This document shows, one piece after another, positions 28,631 to 36,776 of a stretch of 64,000 nt of DNA (positions are counted from its first letter, which is position 1; each line of letters begins with the position of its first letter). The notes below the pieces were generated by a model. That model did not search any database and was not told the origin of the DNA. It saw nothing but the letters and a program-made list of their open reading frames with translations. A program made the translations under genes and the position numbers. The stretch comes from Lutibacter sp. (lineage in GTDB: Bacteria > Bacteroidota > Bacteroidia > Flavobacteriales > Flavobacteriaceae), in contig JAUYUA010000045.1 of assembly GCA_030694935.1 (NCBI GenBank), positions 1 through 64,000 of the forward strand, in the 5' to 3' direction.

Positions 28631-29641
28631 TATTACATTTATTCGCATTTGCAATTCAGTCAGTCTGTTTATGAGTTGATCAAAATCTAATGGGTTACCG
28701 TAAATCATACTCCCTTTCATTTCTTCATAGTCTGCTTCCCACATTTTTATGATGGAGTCAGGCGGAATAAATTTGATGTTTGCAGGATTGTGTTTTGCAT
28801 AATCAATACCTGAAATAGCTGTGAATTTACTGCGATGTCTTACGATTGTGTTGTATAGTTCAGTGTCTTGCAATGCAATTTCTGCGTATTCAGTTTGGCA
28901 TAGTTTTTCAATGTCGTAAAGGTGTCTGCTAAGACGTTCAACTCGTATTTTGCCAAACGGTTTCTGAAACTCTTCGTGCAATAAAAATATCTTCTCTAAA
29001 AATGTCCGTTCGGGATTTACAACAGGAATAGTAATTGGTTTATCCGTAAAAGGATTGTCTTTGTAGATTTCAGAAACAAATGTTCCGAAAGTTCTTTGCG
29101 TAAACGGTTCTTTTAATGAACGGCTACCCACCTCAACTAAAACACCGGGTTTCAGATAGGTGTCTGTTTCCGTGAGTTTGTTGTAATAGATTTCAATAAT
29201 TAAAGGGTCTTGGTCGTGATTTTCTACTTCACGAGGTTTTACGGTTACATTCTTAAAACCCAATTCCGCAAACTTATTTTTCAATTCTTCGGTAAAAACT
29301 TCTGAAATAAACTGAAACGATTTTCTTCTTAGCTTTCTAATGTCACTTTTTGTGAGTTCGCCCGAAAAACCAAGAAATTCTCTGTCTAAGGTTAAATCAA
29401 TATCTTCGGAAAATCGGTGTATCACGTTCCAACCTTTGCTTAGCGAAGTTCCACCTTTAAAAATCAAAGCGTTTGCACAATCCATTGAAAAAATCACGGA
29501 TAAAGTATGCACTACCCACCAATCTTTTTCTGAGGCTGATGAAGAAGGCAAGCCGATTTGTCGGCTTGTTTCTGCAAATAATCTGATTTTGGTTTCATCA
29601 GGCAACAAAAACCACTCTTGTAAATGTGTAAACTTATTCAT
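28622..29641 (-). CDS. AbiEii-type nucleotidyltransferase toxin
   Basis: The toxin half of an AbiE system (type IV toxin-antitoxin, originally phage abortive infection). From the ATG at 29641 it has 339 residues. Nucleotidyltransferase motif I is IFKGGTSLSKGW with Asp80 and Asp82 in SEDIDLTLD. The later AbiEii motif RLSRHLYDIEKLC is present. The start overlaps the antitoxin gene by 8 bases, indicating coupled translation. It should modify tRNA or another nucleotide acceptor, as known AbiEii/MenT relatives do; the target here is unknown. Confidence 0.9.
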   Translation of the reverse strand: MNKFTHLQEWFLLPDETKIRLFAETSRQIGLPSSSASEKDWWVVHTLSVIFSMDCANALIFKGGTSLSKGWNVIHRFSEDIDLTLDREFLGFSGELTKSDIRKLRRKSFQFISEVFTEELKNKFAELGFKNVTVKPREVENHDQDPLIIEIYYNKLTETDTYLKPGVLVEVGSRSLKEPFTQRTFGTFVSEIYKDNPFTDKPITIPVVNPERTFLEKIFLLHEEFQKPFGKIRVERLSRHLYDIEKLCQTEYAEIALQDTELYNTIVRHRSKFTAISGIDYAKHNPANIKFIPPDSIIKMWEADYEEMKGSMIYGNPLDFDQLINRLTELQMRINVIQR

Positions 29642-30230
29642 TGTCTGCAATCAATTTTCTAACCCAAACAGGCGCTAATTGCAAATCGTGTTGCAAGTGT
29701 TTCGGATTTTCGTTTTTCAAAATCTTCTTTATTTGTTTTATTTCTTCGGCTGTTGCTTGGTCTTTGCCGATTGTCCGTAACGCCTGAATTGCCAATGTGC
29801 TGATTTCGCCAACAAAAGCCAAGTTTTTAGAACTCGCTTTTTTAAACGTAATGGTCTGTTTCCCAATTTTAATTTTGCGTGCCGAAGTGTCGGAATAGAA
29901 AACAATGTTTAACGGTACTTGCTTTGTCAAACCCAATTTATACATTGCATAACTGCCTGTTGGAACTACGGTTGCTCTGTCCCTTTTCGCAATTGCAAAT
30001 GCAATTTGCTCAATGCTCGGCAATACTTTTCCAATGTAATTATCAATTACAGGACGGACATATATACCTTGTGCAACTCGTTCCAATTCGCCCGATTTCA
30101 CTAAGCGTTCCAATGCCTTGTTTGCCGATTTGGTGTTGGCAATTTTGGTAAAACTGTCTACAAAGAAAAGCGTTCCTCTTGGGTTTCGCTTTATCTTGTC
30201 TAATACTTGTATTTCAATGCTTTTTGACAT
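29634..30230 (-). CDS. AbiEi-type antitoxin (DUF6088)
   Basis: The cognate antitoxin, 198 residues. It starts with a winged-helix segment (ANTKSANKALERLVKSGELERVAQGIYVRP) typical of AbiEi repressors, followed by the C-terminal domain needed to neutralise the toxin. A perfect inverted repeat spans its promoter (30246-30276), consistent with the negative autoregulation known for AbiEi proteins. It is the first gene of the pair and faces away from rlmF. Confidence 0.88.
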   Translation of the reverse strand: MSKSIEIQVLDKIKRNPRGTLFFVDSFTKIANTKSANKALERLVKSGELERVAQGIYVRPVIDNYIGKVLPSIEQIAFAIAKRDRATVVPTGSYAMYKLGLTKQVPLNIVFYSDTSARKIKIGKQTITFKKASSKNLAFVGEISTLAIQALRTIGKDQATAEEIKQIKKILKNENPKHLQHDLQLAPVWVRKLIADNE

Positions 30231-30245
30231 TTTTACGCTTTAATA

Positions 30246-30276
30246 TTGTCGCAAATTTAGTAAATATTTGCGACAA
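30246..30276 (-). promoter_or_regulatory. AbiEi operator: inverted repeat over the abiE promoter
   Basis: TTGTCGCAAAT (30246-30256) and ATTTGCGACAA (30266-30276) are perfect 11-bp inverted repeats separated by 9 bases. On the minus strand TAAATTTG (30259-30252), the likely -7 element, lies inside the repeat and a TTG lies in the other arm, so a bound repressor would block RNA polymerase. Confidence 0.75.
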
Positions 30277-30407
30277 AGAAACGAATTGAGAATGATGTTT
30301 CTATAAAAGTTGAAACGGTTACTTTTCTGAATATTCATAAATGCTTTTTTCGCCCGATTTTAAAAACTCAAAGAAATTTAGCCCTTGATATTTACAGGTT
30401 TGAAGTA

Positions 30408-31295
30408 TATAACAACAAACATAACAAAGGTTATGATTTTACGGAATTGTGCGAAGCATTTCCACCGTTGAAATCATTTTCATTTGTGAATGCTTACGGA
30501 ACCGAAACCATCGATTTTGCCAACCAAAAGGCCGTAAAAAGTTTGAATACGGCGTTGTTGTTTAAAGATTACAACGTTAAATTTTGGGAATTCCCTGATG
30601 ACAATTTATGTCCGCCCATTCCTGGCCGTGTAGATTATATCCATTATTTGAATGATTTATTAAAAGCTTCCGGAATTTCTGAAAACGCAAAAGTTTTGGA
30701 TCTTGGAACCGGAGCAAATTGTATTTATCCGCTTTTGGGAAATGCGGTTTATGGCTGGCAATTTACAGGAACGGATATCGACGCGAAATCTTTAGGATTT
30801 GCTGATTTAATCGTCAAAAAGAACAAATTGGAGCAATCCGTCAAACTGCTGAAGCAAGCGCATTCTACTCAGGTTTTAAAAGGAATTATAACCGAAACCG
30901 ATAAATTTTCGGCAGCCATGTGCAATCCGCCGTTTTTTGGTTCACAGGAAGAAGCGATGCAAGCAAACACGCGAAAATTGATAGGATTGGGAAATGAGAA
31001 CGATTTAAACCTGCGGAATTTTGGCGGAAAACAACAGGAATTGTGGTATAAAGGCGGCGAAAAAGCATTTCTTCATACCTATTTGTATGAAAGTTCTATG
31101 TTTAAAACGCAATGTTTTTGGTACAGCACCTTGGTCTCCAAAAAGGAAAATGTGGAAGGAATGGTCGATTCTCTTAATAAATTAAAAGCAACGGACATCA
31201 AAATTATTCCGATGCACCAAGGCAATAAAATTACCCGAATTGTGGCCTGGACTTTTTTAACAGAACAAGAGCAAAAAGATTGGCGAAAAGAATAA
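30408..31295 (+). pseudogene. rlmF: 23S rRNA (adenine1618-N6)-methyltransferase, start codon lost
   Basis: RlmF methylates A1618 of 23S rRNA. The body is intact: DFANQKAVKSLNTALL, CPPIPGRVDYIHYL, the SAM loop LDLGTGANCIYPLLG, the catalytic CNPPFFGS and NFGGKQQELWYKGGE. The family N-terminus is recognisable in frame from about 30408 (NNKHNKGYDFTEL), but the codon where the initiating Met should be is GAA, and the frame runs open upstream to a stop near 30261 without any ATG. The only listed possibility is TTG at 30447, inside the conserved region. The gene abuts the AbiE module, so its 5' end may have been replaced. It may be expressed from a weak start or be dead. Confidence 0.7.
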
Positions 31296-31380
31296 ATTTA
31301 AACTTTTAGGATTTAATATGGCTAAAGCAATTTTAAAATATAATTATTTTCTGCAAACAGCTCGTCCCGATTTACAAAAA

Positions 31381-31409
31381 CAGCTCCTTAGGAGCGAAAT
31401 GTTTGTAGA
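31381..31409 (+). repeat. Dispersed repeat, AGCTCC-TAGGAGCGAAATG family, copy 1
   Basis: This copy differs at about one of 29 positions from 32636-32664 and has the same orientation. The two copies bracket ssb and the NUMOD4 gene. Confidence 0.8.
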
Positions 31410-31452
31410 CTGGAATTCAGCAAAAATATAAGATCGATTTTCAATATAAATA

Positions 31453-31482
31453 AAAAAACGGACACAATTTGCGCCCGTTTTT
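31453..31482 (-). terminator. Terminator after ssb
   Basis: On the minus strand AAAACGGgC pairs with GtCCGTTTT around GCAAATTGT, followed by T residues. Confidence 0.75.
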
Positions 31483-31511
31483 CACTTTTCATTTCATAGC
31501 AATTTCCCCAA

Positions 31512-31847
31512 TTATTTGGTTCCTAACAGCAACAATTCACTCACAATAATTTCGGTCACATATTTTTTAACGCCATCTTTGTCGTCGTAACTTCTTGAGG
31601 TCAATTTACCTTCAATGGCCACTTCTTTTCCTTTTTCCAAATATTTTTCAACAATTTCTGCTGTTTTTTCCCAGGCAACCACATTGTGCCATTGGGTATC
31701 CGTAACTTTTTCTCCTTTCGCGTTTTTGTAGGTTTCATTTGTGGCGATAGAGAATTTTGCCAATTTTTTTCCCGATTCTAAAGTGATGATTTCAGGATTG
31801 TTTCCTAAGTTTCCAATTAACTGTACTTTGTTTCTTAACGTACTCAT
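31512..31847 (-). CDS. ssb: Short single-stranded DNA-binding protein
   Basis: A 111-residue OB-fold SSB (STLRNKVQLIGNLGNNPEI at the start; DTQWHNVVAWEKTAEIVEKYLEKGKEVAIEGKLTSRSY is the central region, residues 53-90). It lacks the long disordered tail and acidic DDxIPF tip of housekeeping SSB, so it is probably an accessory copy. A longer frame starts at 31880, but the ATG at 31847 matches the family's start. Confidence 0.9.
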   Translation of the reverse strand: MSTLRNKVQLIGNLGNNPEIITLESGKKLAKFSIATNETYKNAKGEKVTDTQWHNVVAWEKTAEIVEKYLEKGKEVAIEGKLTSRSYDDKDGVKKYVTEIIVSELLLLGTK

Positions 31848-31971
31848 AAGATAAGGTTTTAAATTTAAGTCGAATGTCATTAGTTCAATTCAACAGGGCA
31901 AATGTAAGTTGGGTATTTTGTGTTATTCGGTTGGTATTTAATTACTTTCGATTGTAAATGTTTGTAGTCGC

Positions 31972-32000
31972 TTGTAAACGGATAATATTTAGTACATTTG
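31972..32000 (+). promoter_or_regulatory. Promoter TTG-N18-TACATTTG before the NUMOD4 gene
   Basis: TTG at 31972-31974 and TACATTTG at 31993-32000 are 18 bases apart, a full match to the Bacteroidetes consensus. The predicted start of transcription is near 32006, so the protein must begin at 32006 or, better, at 32027. Confidence 0.7.
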
Positions 32001-32026
32001 ACCTTATGCTACTAAAAAAAACTCAA

Positions 32027-32581
32027 ATGATTCAAGGATTTAGAAATGAAATTTGGACGCCCTTTTCCAATGAAAATTGGTGCGAGGATGATGAATACAT
32101 GGTTTCTAACTATGGACGCGTAAAAAAGAAAAAAATTCACGAAGAAAATTGGCGGCTGTCCCCAACCTCGTTAATAAATGGCTATGAATCTTTTGGCATT
32201 GTAAAAAAAGGCAAATTAAGCAAGTCGGCCTATTATCTGCACAAGGCCGTCGGCATTTTATACGCGGAAAAACGGGAAGATCAAAATATAGTTATTCATT
32301 TGGATTTTGATAAATTAAACAATGTTGCTGCCAATTTAAAATGGGTAAATAGAACTGAAATGTCATTACACCATAAAAAAAATCCGAAAATAATTGCAAG
32401 AATTGGCCAGGTAACCACTTCAAAATTAACTGAAGGCCGTGTCAGAATCATAAAAAAGAAAATGCTGGACCCAAACCGAAGAACCCGAGTGCGATTAATC
32501 GCCAAACAATTTGGCGTTTCAGAAATGCAGTTGTACCGAATTAAGTGGGGCGAAAATTGGGGCCATATAAAAATTGATTGA
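32027..32581 (+). CDS. NUMOD4/HNH-like DNA-binding or homing endonuclease-like protein
   Basis: From the ATG at 32027 it has 184 residues. Residues 1-45 form a NUMOD4 domain (NEIWTPFSN..., YMVSNYGRVKKKK). Next is an HNH-like segment (VIHLDFDKLNNVAANLKWVN), which keeps the NN and NLxWVN residues but has only one of the usual paired histidines. The C-terminus carries a helix-turn-helix (VRLIAKQFGVSEMQLYRIKWGENWGHI). NUMOD4 proteins are usually free-standing nucleases of phage or mobile origin. It has its own strong promoter and no obvious partner gene. Confidence 0.75.
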   Translation: MIQGFRNEIWTPFSNENWCEDDEYMVSNYGRVKKKKIHEENWRLSPTSLINGYESFGIVKKGKLSKSAYYLHKAVGILYAEKREDQNIVIHLDFDKLNNVAANLKWVNRTEMSLHHKKNPKIIARIGQVTTSKLTEGRVRIIKKKMLDPNRRTRVRLIAKQFGVSEMQLYRIKWGENWGHIKID

Positions 32582-32635
32582 AAAAAGAAATCATTATTGT
32601 TCGATAAAAACTCCTTAAAAATGATTCATCTCATT

Positions 32636-32664
32636 CAGCTCCATAGGAGCGAAATGTTTGTAGA
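32636..32664 (+). repeat. Dispersed repeat, AGCTCC-TAGGAGCGAAATG family, copy 2
   Basis: Direct repeat of 31381-31409. Confidence 0.8.
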
Positions 32665-32925
32665 AAAACGGAAAAATTCAGTTTTTAAAGCCCCTTCGGG
32701 GCGACCTGTTTGTTTTGAAAAATTTAACCGGACAATAATTAATTAATAAATATATAGAATATTTACTTAATTTATACATTTAAAGGGAATTAAATTAAAA
32801 GACAGAAAAAAATATAAAAATAAATATAACCAAACAGTGCCTAATTTGGAAAAGTTCTTGATTTTATGGGTTTTTAAACTGCAAGGTGCGCAAAAAAATT
32901 CATTATTCATTATTAATTCAACCTG

Positions 32926-33052
32926 CGTTAAGGATTGAAGTGGAAATCCTTTTTAGCGATTTTTTTATCGCTAAAAAGATTGCAGCGGAAAGCCTGACCT
33001 GCCTGCCAGCCGGCAGGGAACGCCCACCGAAAAGGCGGGCAGGCCCCAAAAA
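32926..33052 (+). repeat. Dispersed GC-rich repeat element, second copy
   Basis: It starts GCGTTAAGGATTGAAGTGG, has a TTTTTAGCGAT / ATCGCTAAAAA hairpin, then GGAAAGCCTGACCTGCC and a GGCAGGGAACGCCCACCG end. It is the inverted counterpart of 24712-24865 and lacks the inserted CCCTTCGACTCC piece found there. Confidence 0.75.
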
Positions 33053-33072
33053 ATATTTTTATATTGGCTTTT

Positions 33073-35526
33073 TTACAACTTTAAAAGGAAGCTTCCCACA
33101 TAATTTCGGCCCGGTGAACTGATGGAAGATGCGAATTCTTTGTAGTGTACATCAAATATATTGTCGATTCTGAATGAGATTGAGACCTTTTTAGAAAACT
33201 GATAATTGGTGTTTAAATTTAACGTGCTCCATTTTGGCGTTCCGTAATAATTGTCAATTTCTTCAATAAAAGGTGTTTGCTCAATATTGTCGATGCCTTC
33301 TTCCAAATTATAATCACTCAATTTTTTGGCAGCGTTAAATCGGTAATTTAAACTGGTCAGGAATTTATTATGGGTATAACTCACTTCCAAATTCCCAAAT
33401 AACGGCGGAATGGAAGATAGCGGCATTTTTGTATCGTAACTTTTTCCCTTGGTGTATGTTAATGATCCGTTTGTTTTAAAATGATTGAATAACGTTCCCT
33501 GAAAACCTATTGTTCCACCTTTAACATAAGCGTTTTTATTATTGATATTTGCCATGGTTGTGGCCGTTACGCCATCGTACACCAAGGTGTTTTGGCCGTT
33601 TATTTCAAAAGAGCCGCGCGCAATGTAATTATGAAGCAACATATAGTAAGCGTTGGCGCTTACCAAAAACTTTTTATTGTTGAAATAGCGCATCAATCCA
33701 AGTTCGGCATTGTACACATATTCAGGTTTTAAATAAATATTTGGCACCGTTACTTGTCCGCTTTTATAGCGAATTTTGCCAATATCATCAATGTTTGGAG
33801 AACGAAAACCTGAGGAAACAAGGGTGTTAATTTGCCAATTGACAGCGGGCTTGTATACATAGCCTGCGGTAGCCGACAATGATTTATTATCAGTATAAAC
33901 TTCCATATCGGGCAAGGTCATGAAGGTGTCATCGATCCAAAGTGCTTTCAAAAAAGTGGATGTAAGCCGGATTCCGGTATTAAGGGTTGATTTGCTGCTT
34001 AGGTTTTGTCGATAATTGGTGTATAATGCAGCGCTTGAATATTGACTTCCGCCATCGGGATAGCGTGATTGGATGACAAAACTGTTTTCAAATCCGGTAA
34101 TTTCACTGCCGTTAACGGCTATTTTTTTGCCAATTGCATTTGAACTCACATCATTGTGCGTAAATTCAAAACCATAGGTTAGATTTCTGTCTTTTGATTT
34201 ATTTAGCGGCACTGAAAAATCGCCGTTTAAACTGTAAACATCCACATTTTCGGTGCGATAAAATCGGTCTAAACTATTCATTCTGCGTTCAATACGAGAT
34301 TCTTCCACTTGTTGAAATGCAAAAACCAAACTTCCTTTTTCGAGCCACGAATAATCTGGATTGAATTGTAATCTGGAAGAAGCCAAAAACCTGTTTTGGG
34401 GTCCATAGTATGCTTCGGCATAGCGCAGTTTTCCGTTGGAAACTTCTGCTAAATTGTCGAAATTAGGAATATCGGATGATGTTGAATATTGTATGTTGAA
34501 GGTAATATCGGTGTTTTTATTAAGCGGAACATAAAATTTTTGCAAGATGTCCAATTGGTTGTAACCCGTGTTTTTTTGCAGGTCAGCATCTGGATTTACA
34601 ACGCCTGTCGGATTGTAAAATGCATTGGTATTGTTGGAGTACTGAAAAACTTTTCCCCAATTGTCAAATCCGTGATTTCGTGTTTTCCCCATTTTTAAAT
34701 CGCCAAAATCTGAATAAGAAATTGCAGTGAACGACGCCCATTTTTTAAAACTTGCCTCAGCATCAAAATGAATTGTTTTTTCGTTATTTGCAGAACTGTA
34801 CTTCGAAAAAATGGAGGTATTCAAGGTGTTTTCCGTGTTTATTTCGGGTGTTTTGGTGAAATAATTGATCACACCTCCCAATGCATCCGAACCATAAATT
34901 ACGGAAGAAGGTCCGTAAATAATTTCGGTACGTTCCAAAACCGTTGGAGAAACGGTGATGGAACTTTGCAGATGACCTGTTCTGTAAATTGCATTGTTCA
35001 TACGAACGCCGTCAACCACCAACAGCACCCGGTTAGCTTCCATTCCTCTAATAACCGGACTTCCGCCGCCCATTTGCGTTTTTTGCACTTTTATTCCCGG
35101 TAAATTTGCCAACAAATCGGCTGAGGTTTGCGGCGACATTTTTCTAATTTCTTCCCTTGATGTAGTTTCAACGGTTTCGGCAATTCTGCTTCTTGGTTCT
35201 TTCCCTTTGGATGCTGATAATACCACTTCATCCAATTGTTCGGCTCTATTGGATAAATAAACAGTAAAATCGATAACACCTAAATCCCTTTTTAGGATTT
35301 CAAATTCAATAAAAGATAAATGATTGAATGAAAGCACATCAGATTCTTTAAAAATTGACAAATCCGCAATTCCGTATTTATTGGTATAAACAACCAAATC
35401 CCTGTTGTCATTGTAAATGGTCACATTGTTAATTGGAAAATTGGTTTCGCGGTCGAAAACCTTAACCTGTTGTGATTTTGCGGATAGCGTAATTAGAAAA
35501 AGTAATAATAGTAACGAAAACCTCAT
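33073..35526 (-). CDS. TonB-dependent outer-membrane receptor
   Basis: An 817-residue protein with a signal peptide (MRFSLLLLLFLITLSAKSQ), a short carboxypeptidase-regulatory-like domain (residues 20-90, VKVFDRETNFPINNVTIYNDN), a plug domain (TSADLLANLPGIKVQKTQMGGGSPVIRG is its core, about 135-165; YGPSSVIYGSDALGGVINY near 205) and a 22-strand barrel ending GRNYVGSFLLKL. It takes up an unidentified large ligand such as a siderophore, cobalamin or haem-like compound. It starts 2 bases after the recO stop, so it shares recO's transcript. Confidence 0.9.
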   Translation of the reverse strand: MRFSLLLLLFLITLSAKSQQVKVFDRETNFPINNVTIYNDNRDLVVYTNKYGIADLSIFKESDVLSFNHLSFIEFEILKRDLGVIDFTVYLSNRAEQLDEVVLSASKGKEPRSRIAETVETTSREEIRKMSPQTSADLLANLPGIKVQKTQMGGGSPVIRGMEANRVLLVVDGVRMNNAIYRTGHLQSSITVSPTVLERTEIIYGPSSVIYGSDALGGVINYFTKTPEINTENTLNTSIFSKYSSANNEKTIHFDAEASFKKWASFTAISYSDFGDLKMGKTRNHGFDNWGKVFQYSNNTNAFYNPTGVVNPDADLQKNTGYNQLDILQKFYVPLNKNTDITFNIQYSTSSDIPNFDNLAEVSNGKLRYAEAYYGPQNRFLASSRLQFNPDYSWLEKGSLVFAFQQVEESRIERRMNSLDRFYRTENVDVYSLNGDFSVPLNKSKDRNLTYGFEFTHNDVSSNAIGKKIAVNGSEITGFENSFVIQSRYPDGGSQYSSAALYTNYRQNLSSKSTLNTGIRLTSTFLKALWIDDTFMTLPDMEVYTDNKSLSATAGYVYKPAVNWQINTLVSSGFRSPNIDDIGKIRYKSGQVTVPNIYLKPEYVYNAELGLMRYFNNKKFLVSANAYYMLLHNYIARGSFEINGQNTLVYDGVTATTMANINNKNAYVKGGTIGFQGTLFNHFKTNGSLTYTKGKSYDTKMPLSSIPPLFGNLEVSYTHNKFLTSLNYRFNAAKKLSDYNLEEGIDNIEQTPFIEEIDNYYGTPKWSTLNLNTNYQFSKKVSISFRIDNIFDVHYKEFASSISSPGRNYVGSFLLKL

Positions 35527-35528
35527 AA

Positions 35529-36245
35529 TTAGCTAAATACAGCTTTTAAAACAGTTAATGATTTTGGCTTTTTAAAGCCACTCAAATGAAATTCAAAATA
35601 TTGAATCAATATTGACAATACGGTTTGCCTGTTTGCGGCACTAAAATCAACCTTATGCAACACATCAAAATTTATGCCCAAGAGCTTCTTAAATTGCACT
35701 AAATTCTCGCCCGAAACTGCGTTAATTTTGTTCTGATTTGTGAAACGCCCTTCCAGCAAGTCAAAGTAAGAAGTGTTAACATCTGTCATCTCAGGATAAA
35801 ATCCCAAAAATTTGGTGAGGTTCAGCAGAAAAAGCAAATGAAAATTGGAACAGTTGTCGTGAGTCTCCAGCCATAAAAAAGAGGTCTCCAAGTATTGGTA
35901 CAACTGGCTGTTTTGTTCTTCCTCGCGAATGGAAAAATGTACAACTTCCGCCAAAAACAAAGCAATGGCCTGTTTTTTTATGGTTGAATAAATGGAGTGG
36001 TTAAAGTTAAGCACTTCAACATCTTTAATAAAATTTAAAGCGCCTTTATTGTTGTGATTTGCTGTTAAATGGAGCACCATTAAAGGCTGAAAATAGGCGA
36101 GTTTTACGGTCGATTTTTTTGATGTTAAAATGCCTTTGAGCATATAAGTTTTAATGCCGTATTTTTCGGTGTAACAAGTTGCTATTAAACTTGTGTCTCC
36201 ATATTTTATGGTATTAATCACTATTGCTTTGGTGGTTTGAATCAT
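35529..36245 (-). CDS. recO: DNA repair protein RecO
   Basis: RecO loads RecA with RecR. The 238-residue protein has the N-terminal OB-fold (TKAIVINTIKYGDTSLIATCYTEKYG) and a helical C-terminal domain (LLFLLNLTKFLGFYPE). The Bacteroidetes form lacks the zinc cysteines, as here. Confidence 0.9.
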   Translation of the reverse strand: MIQTTKAIVINTIKYGDTSLIATCYTEKYGIKTYMLKGILTSKKSTVKLAYFQPLMVLHLTANHNNKGALNFIKDVEVLNFNHSIYSTIKKQAIALFLAEVVHFSIREEEQNSQLYQYLETSFLWLETHDNCSNFHLLFLLNLTKFLGFYPEMTDVNTSYFDLLEGRFTNQNKINAVSGENLVQFKKLLGINFDVLHKVDFSAANRQTVLSILIQYFEFHLSGFKKPKSLTVLKAVFS

Positions 36246-36375
36246 CGCTAATTATTGAGGGATTTTTTTCTGAAGAATCCTGTGTAAATATATTGCTTTT
36301 AAACAATCATAAAATAAATTAGTTGTCGTTAATTGAAGAATTGCGGAAAGTCCGGAAGCAATTTAAAATTTAGCG

Positions 36376-36428
36376 CAAAAAAAAACCTTAAACATTTTAA
36401 TATAAAGCTATATTTAAAATGTTTAAGG
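36376..36428 (-). terminator. Long-stem terminator of the small transcription unit
   Basis: CCTTAAACATTTTAA (36386-36400) is perfectly complementary to 36414-36428 with a 13-base loop; the minus strand continues with ten T. This is too far (about 350 bases) from the histidine kinase stop to be a simple terminator of that gene. Confidence 0.85.
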
Positions 36429-36452
36429 AATAAATAAATCAACCCCAAAGAC

Positions 36453-36497
36453 TTATTTAATATTTTTAGTGTAAAGTGCCAAAACCCCTCTTGACAT
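36453..36497 (-). CDS. Candidate 14-residue microprotein
   Basis: ATG at 36497 opens MSRGVLALYTKNIK and ends in TAA. The ATG is about 5 bases after the predicted transcription start and the frame ends about 25 bases before the terminator stem, so it occupies the middle of a transcript of about 125 bases. The peptide is short and slightly basic with a hydrophobic centre. It could be a leader or regulatory peptide, or the transcript could act as RNA only. No function is known to me. Confidence 0.35.
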   Translation of the reverse strand: MSRGVLALYTKNIK

Positions 36498-36507
36498 TAA
36501 TACATAT

Positions 36508-36541
36508 CAAAGATACTATTGATCTCCGTTACTTTTTGCAA
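36508..36541 (-). promoter_or_regulatory. Promoter TTG-N23-TATCTTTG of the small transcription unit
   Basis: On the minus strand a TTG (36541-36539) is 23 bases from TATCTTTG (36515-36508). Transcription would begin near 36502 and end in the terminator at 36376. Confidence 0.5.
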
Positions 36542-36776
36542 AACTTTGCAAAATCATATAAAAAATATACAAATGGTTTGTTTTTTATAACAAATGGATA
36601 TTTACTGTTATGAAAATTGTTTGTTTTTTATTAAAAACAATGTAGATTATTGACCTTCAATCATTTCAATATTTTAAAAGAATCAGTTGTTTCATTTCAA
36701 TTTTGTGATACCTCTTTTATGGCATTATATAAAATTGAACCATTTGTGCAACGATTTTAAAAAACGGGTTTCGATC

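Larger units (their letters stand above)
32582..33072. other. Intergenic repeat-rich region
   Basis: No gene is seen. It contains the second AGCTCC-TAGGAGCGAAATG repeat (32636-32664), a GCCCCTTCGGGGCGACC hairpin near 32691-32708, and the GC-rich dispersed element at 32926-33052. Confidence 0.6.
36246..36776. other. Intergenic region holding a small transcription unit
   Basis: Between recO and the histidine kinase gene there is no ordinary gene, but the minus strand has a promoter (36508-36541), a 14-codon frame (36453-36497) and a long terminator hairpin (36376-36428). The part from 36542 to 36776 is very AT-rich and shows nothing else. Confidence 0.5.

Noticed and set aside
34768-35260. Plus-strand frames inside the TonB receptor gene
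   Set aside because: They are antisense to a clearly coding 817-codon gene and have no features of their own.
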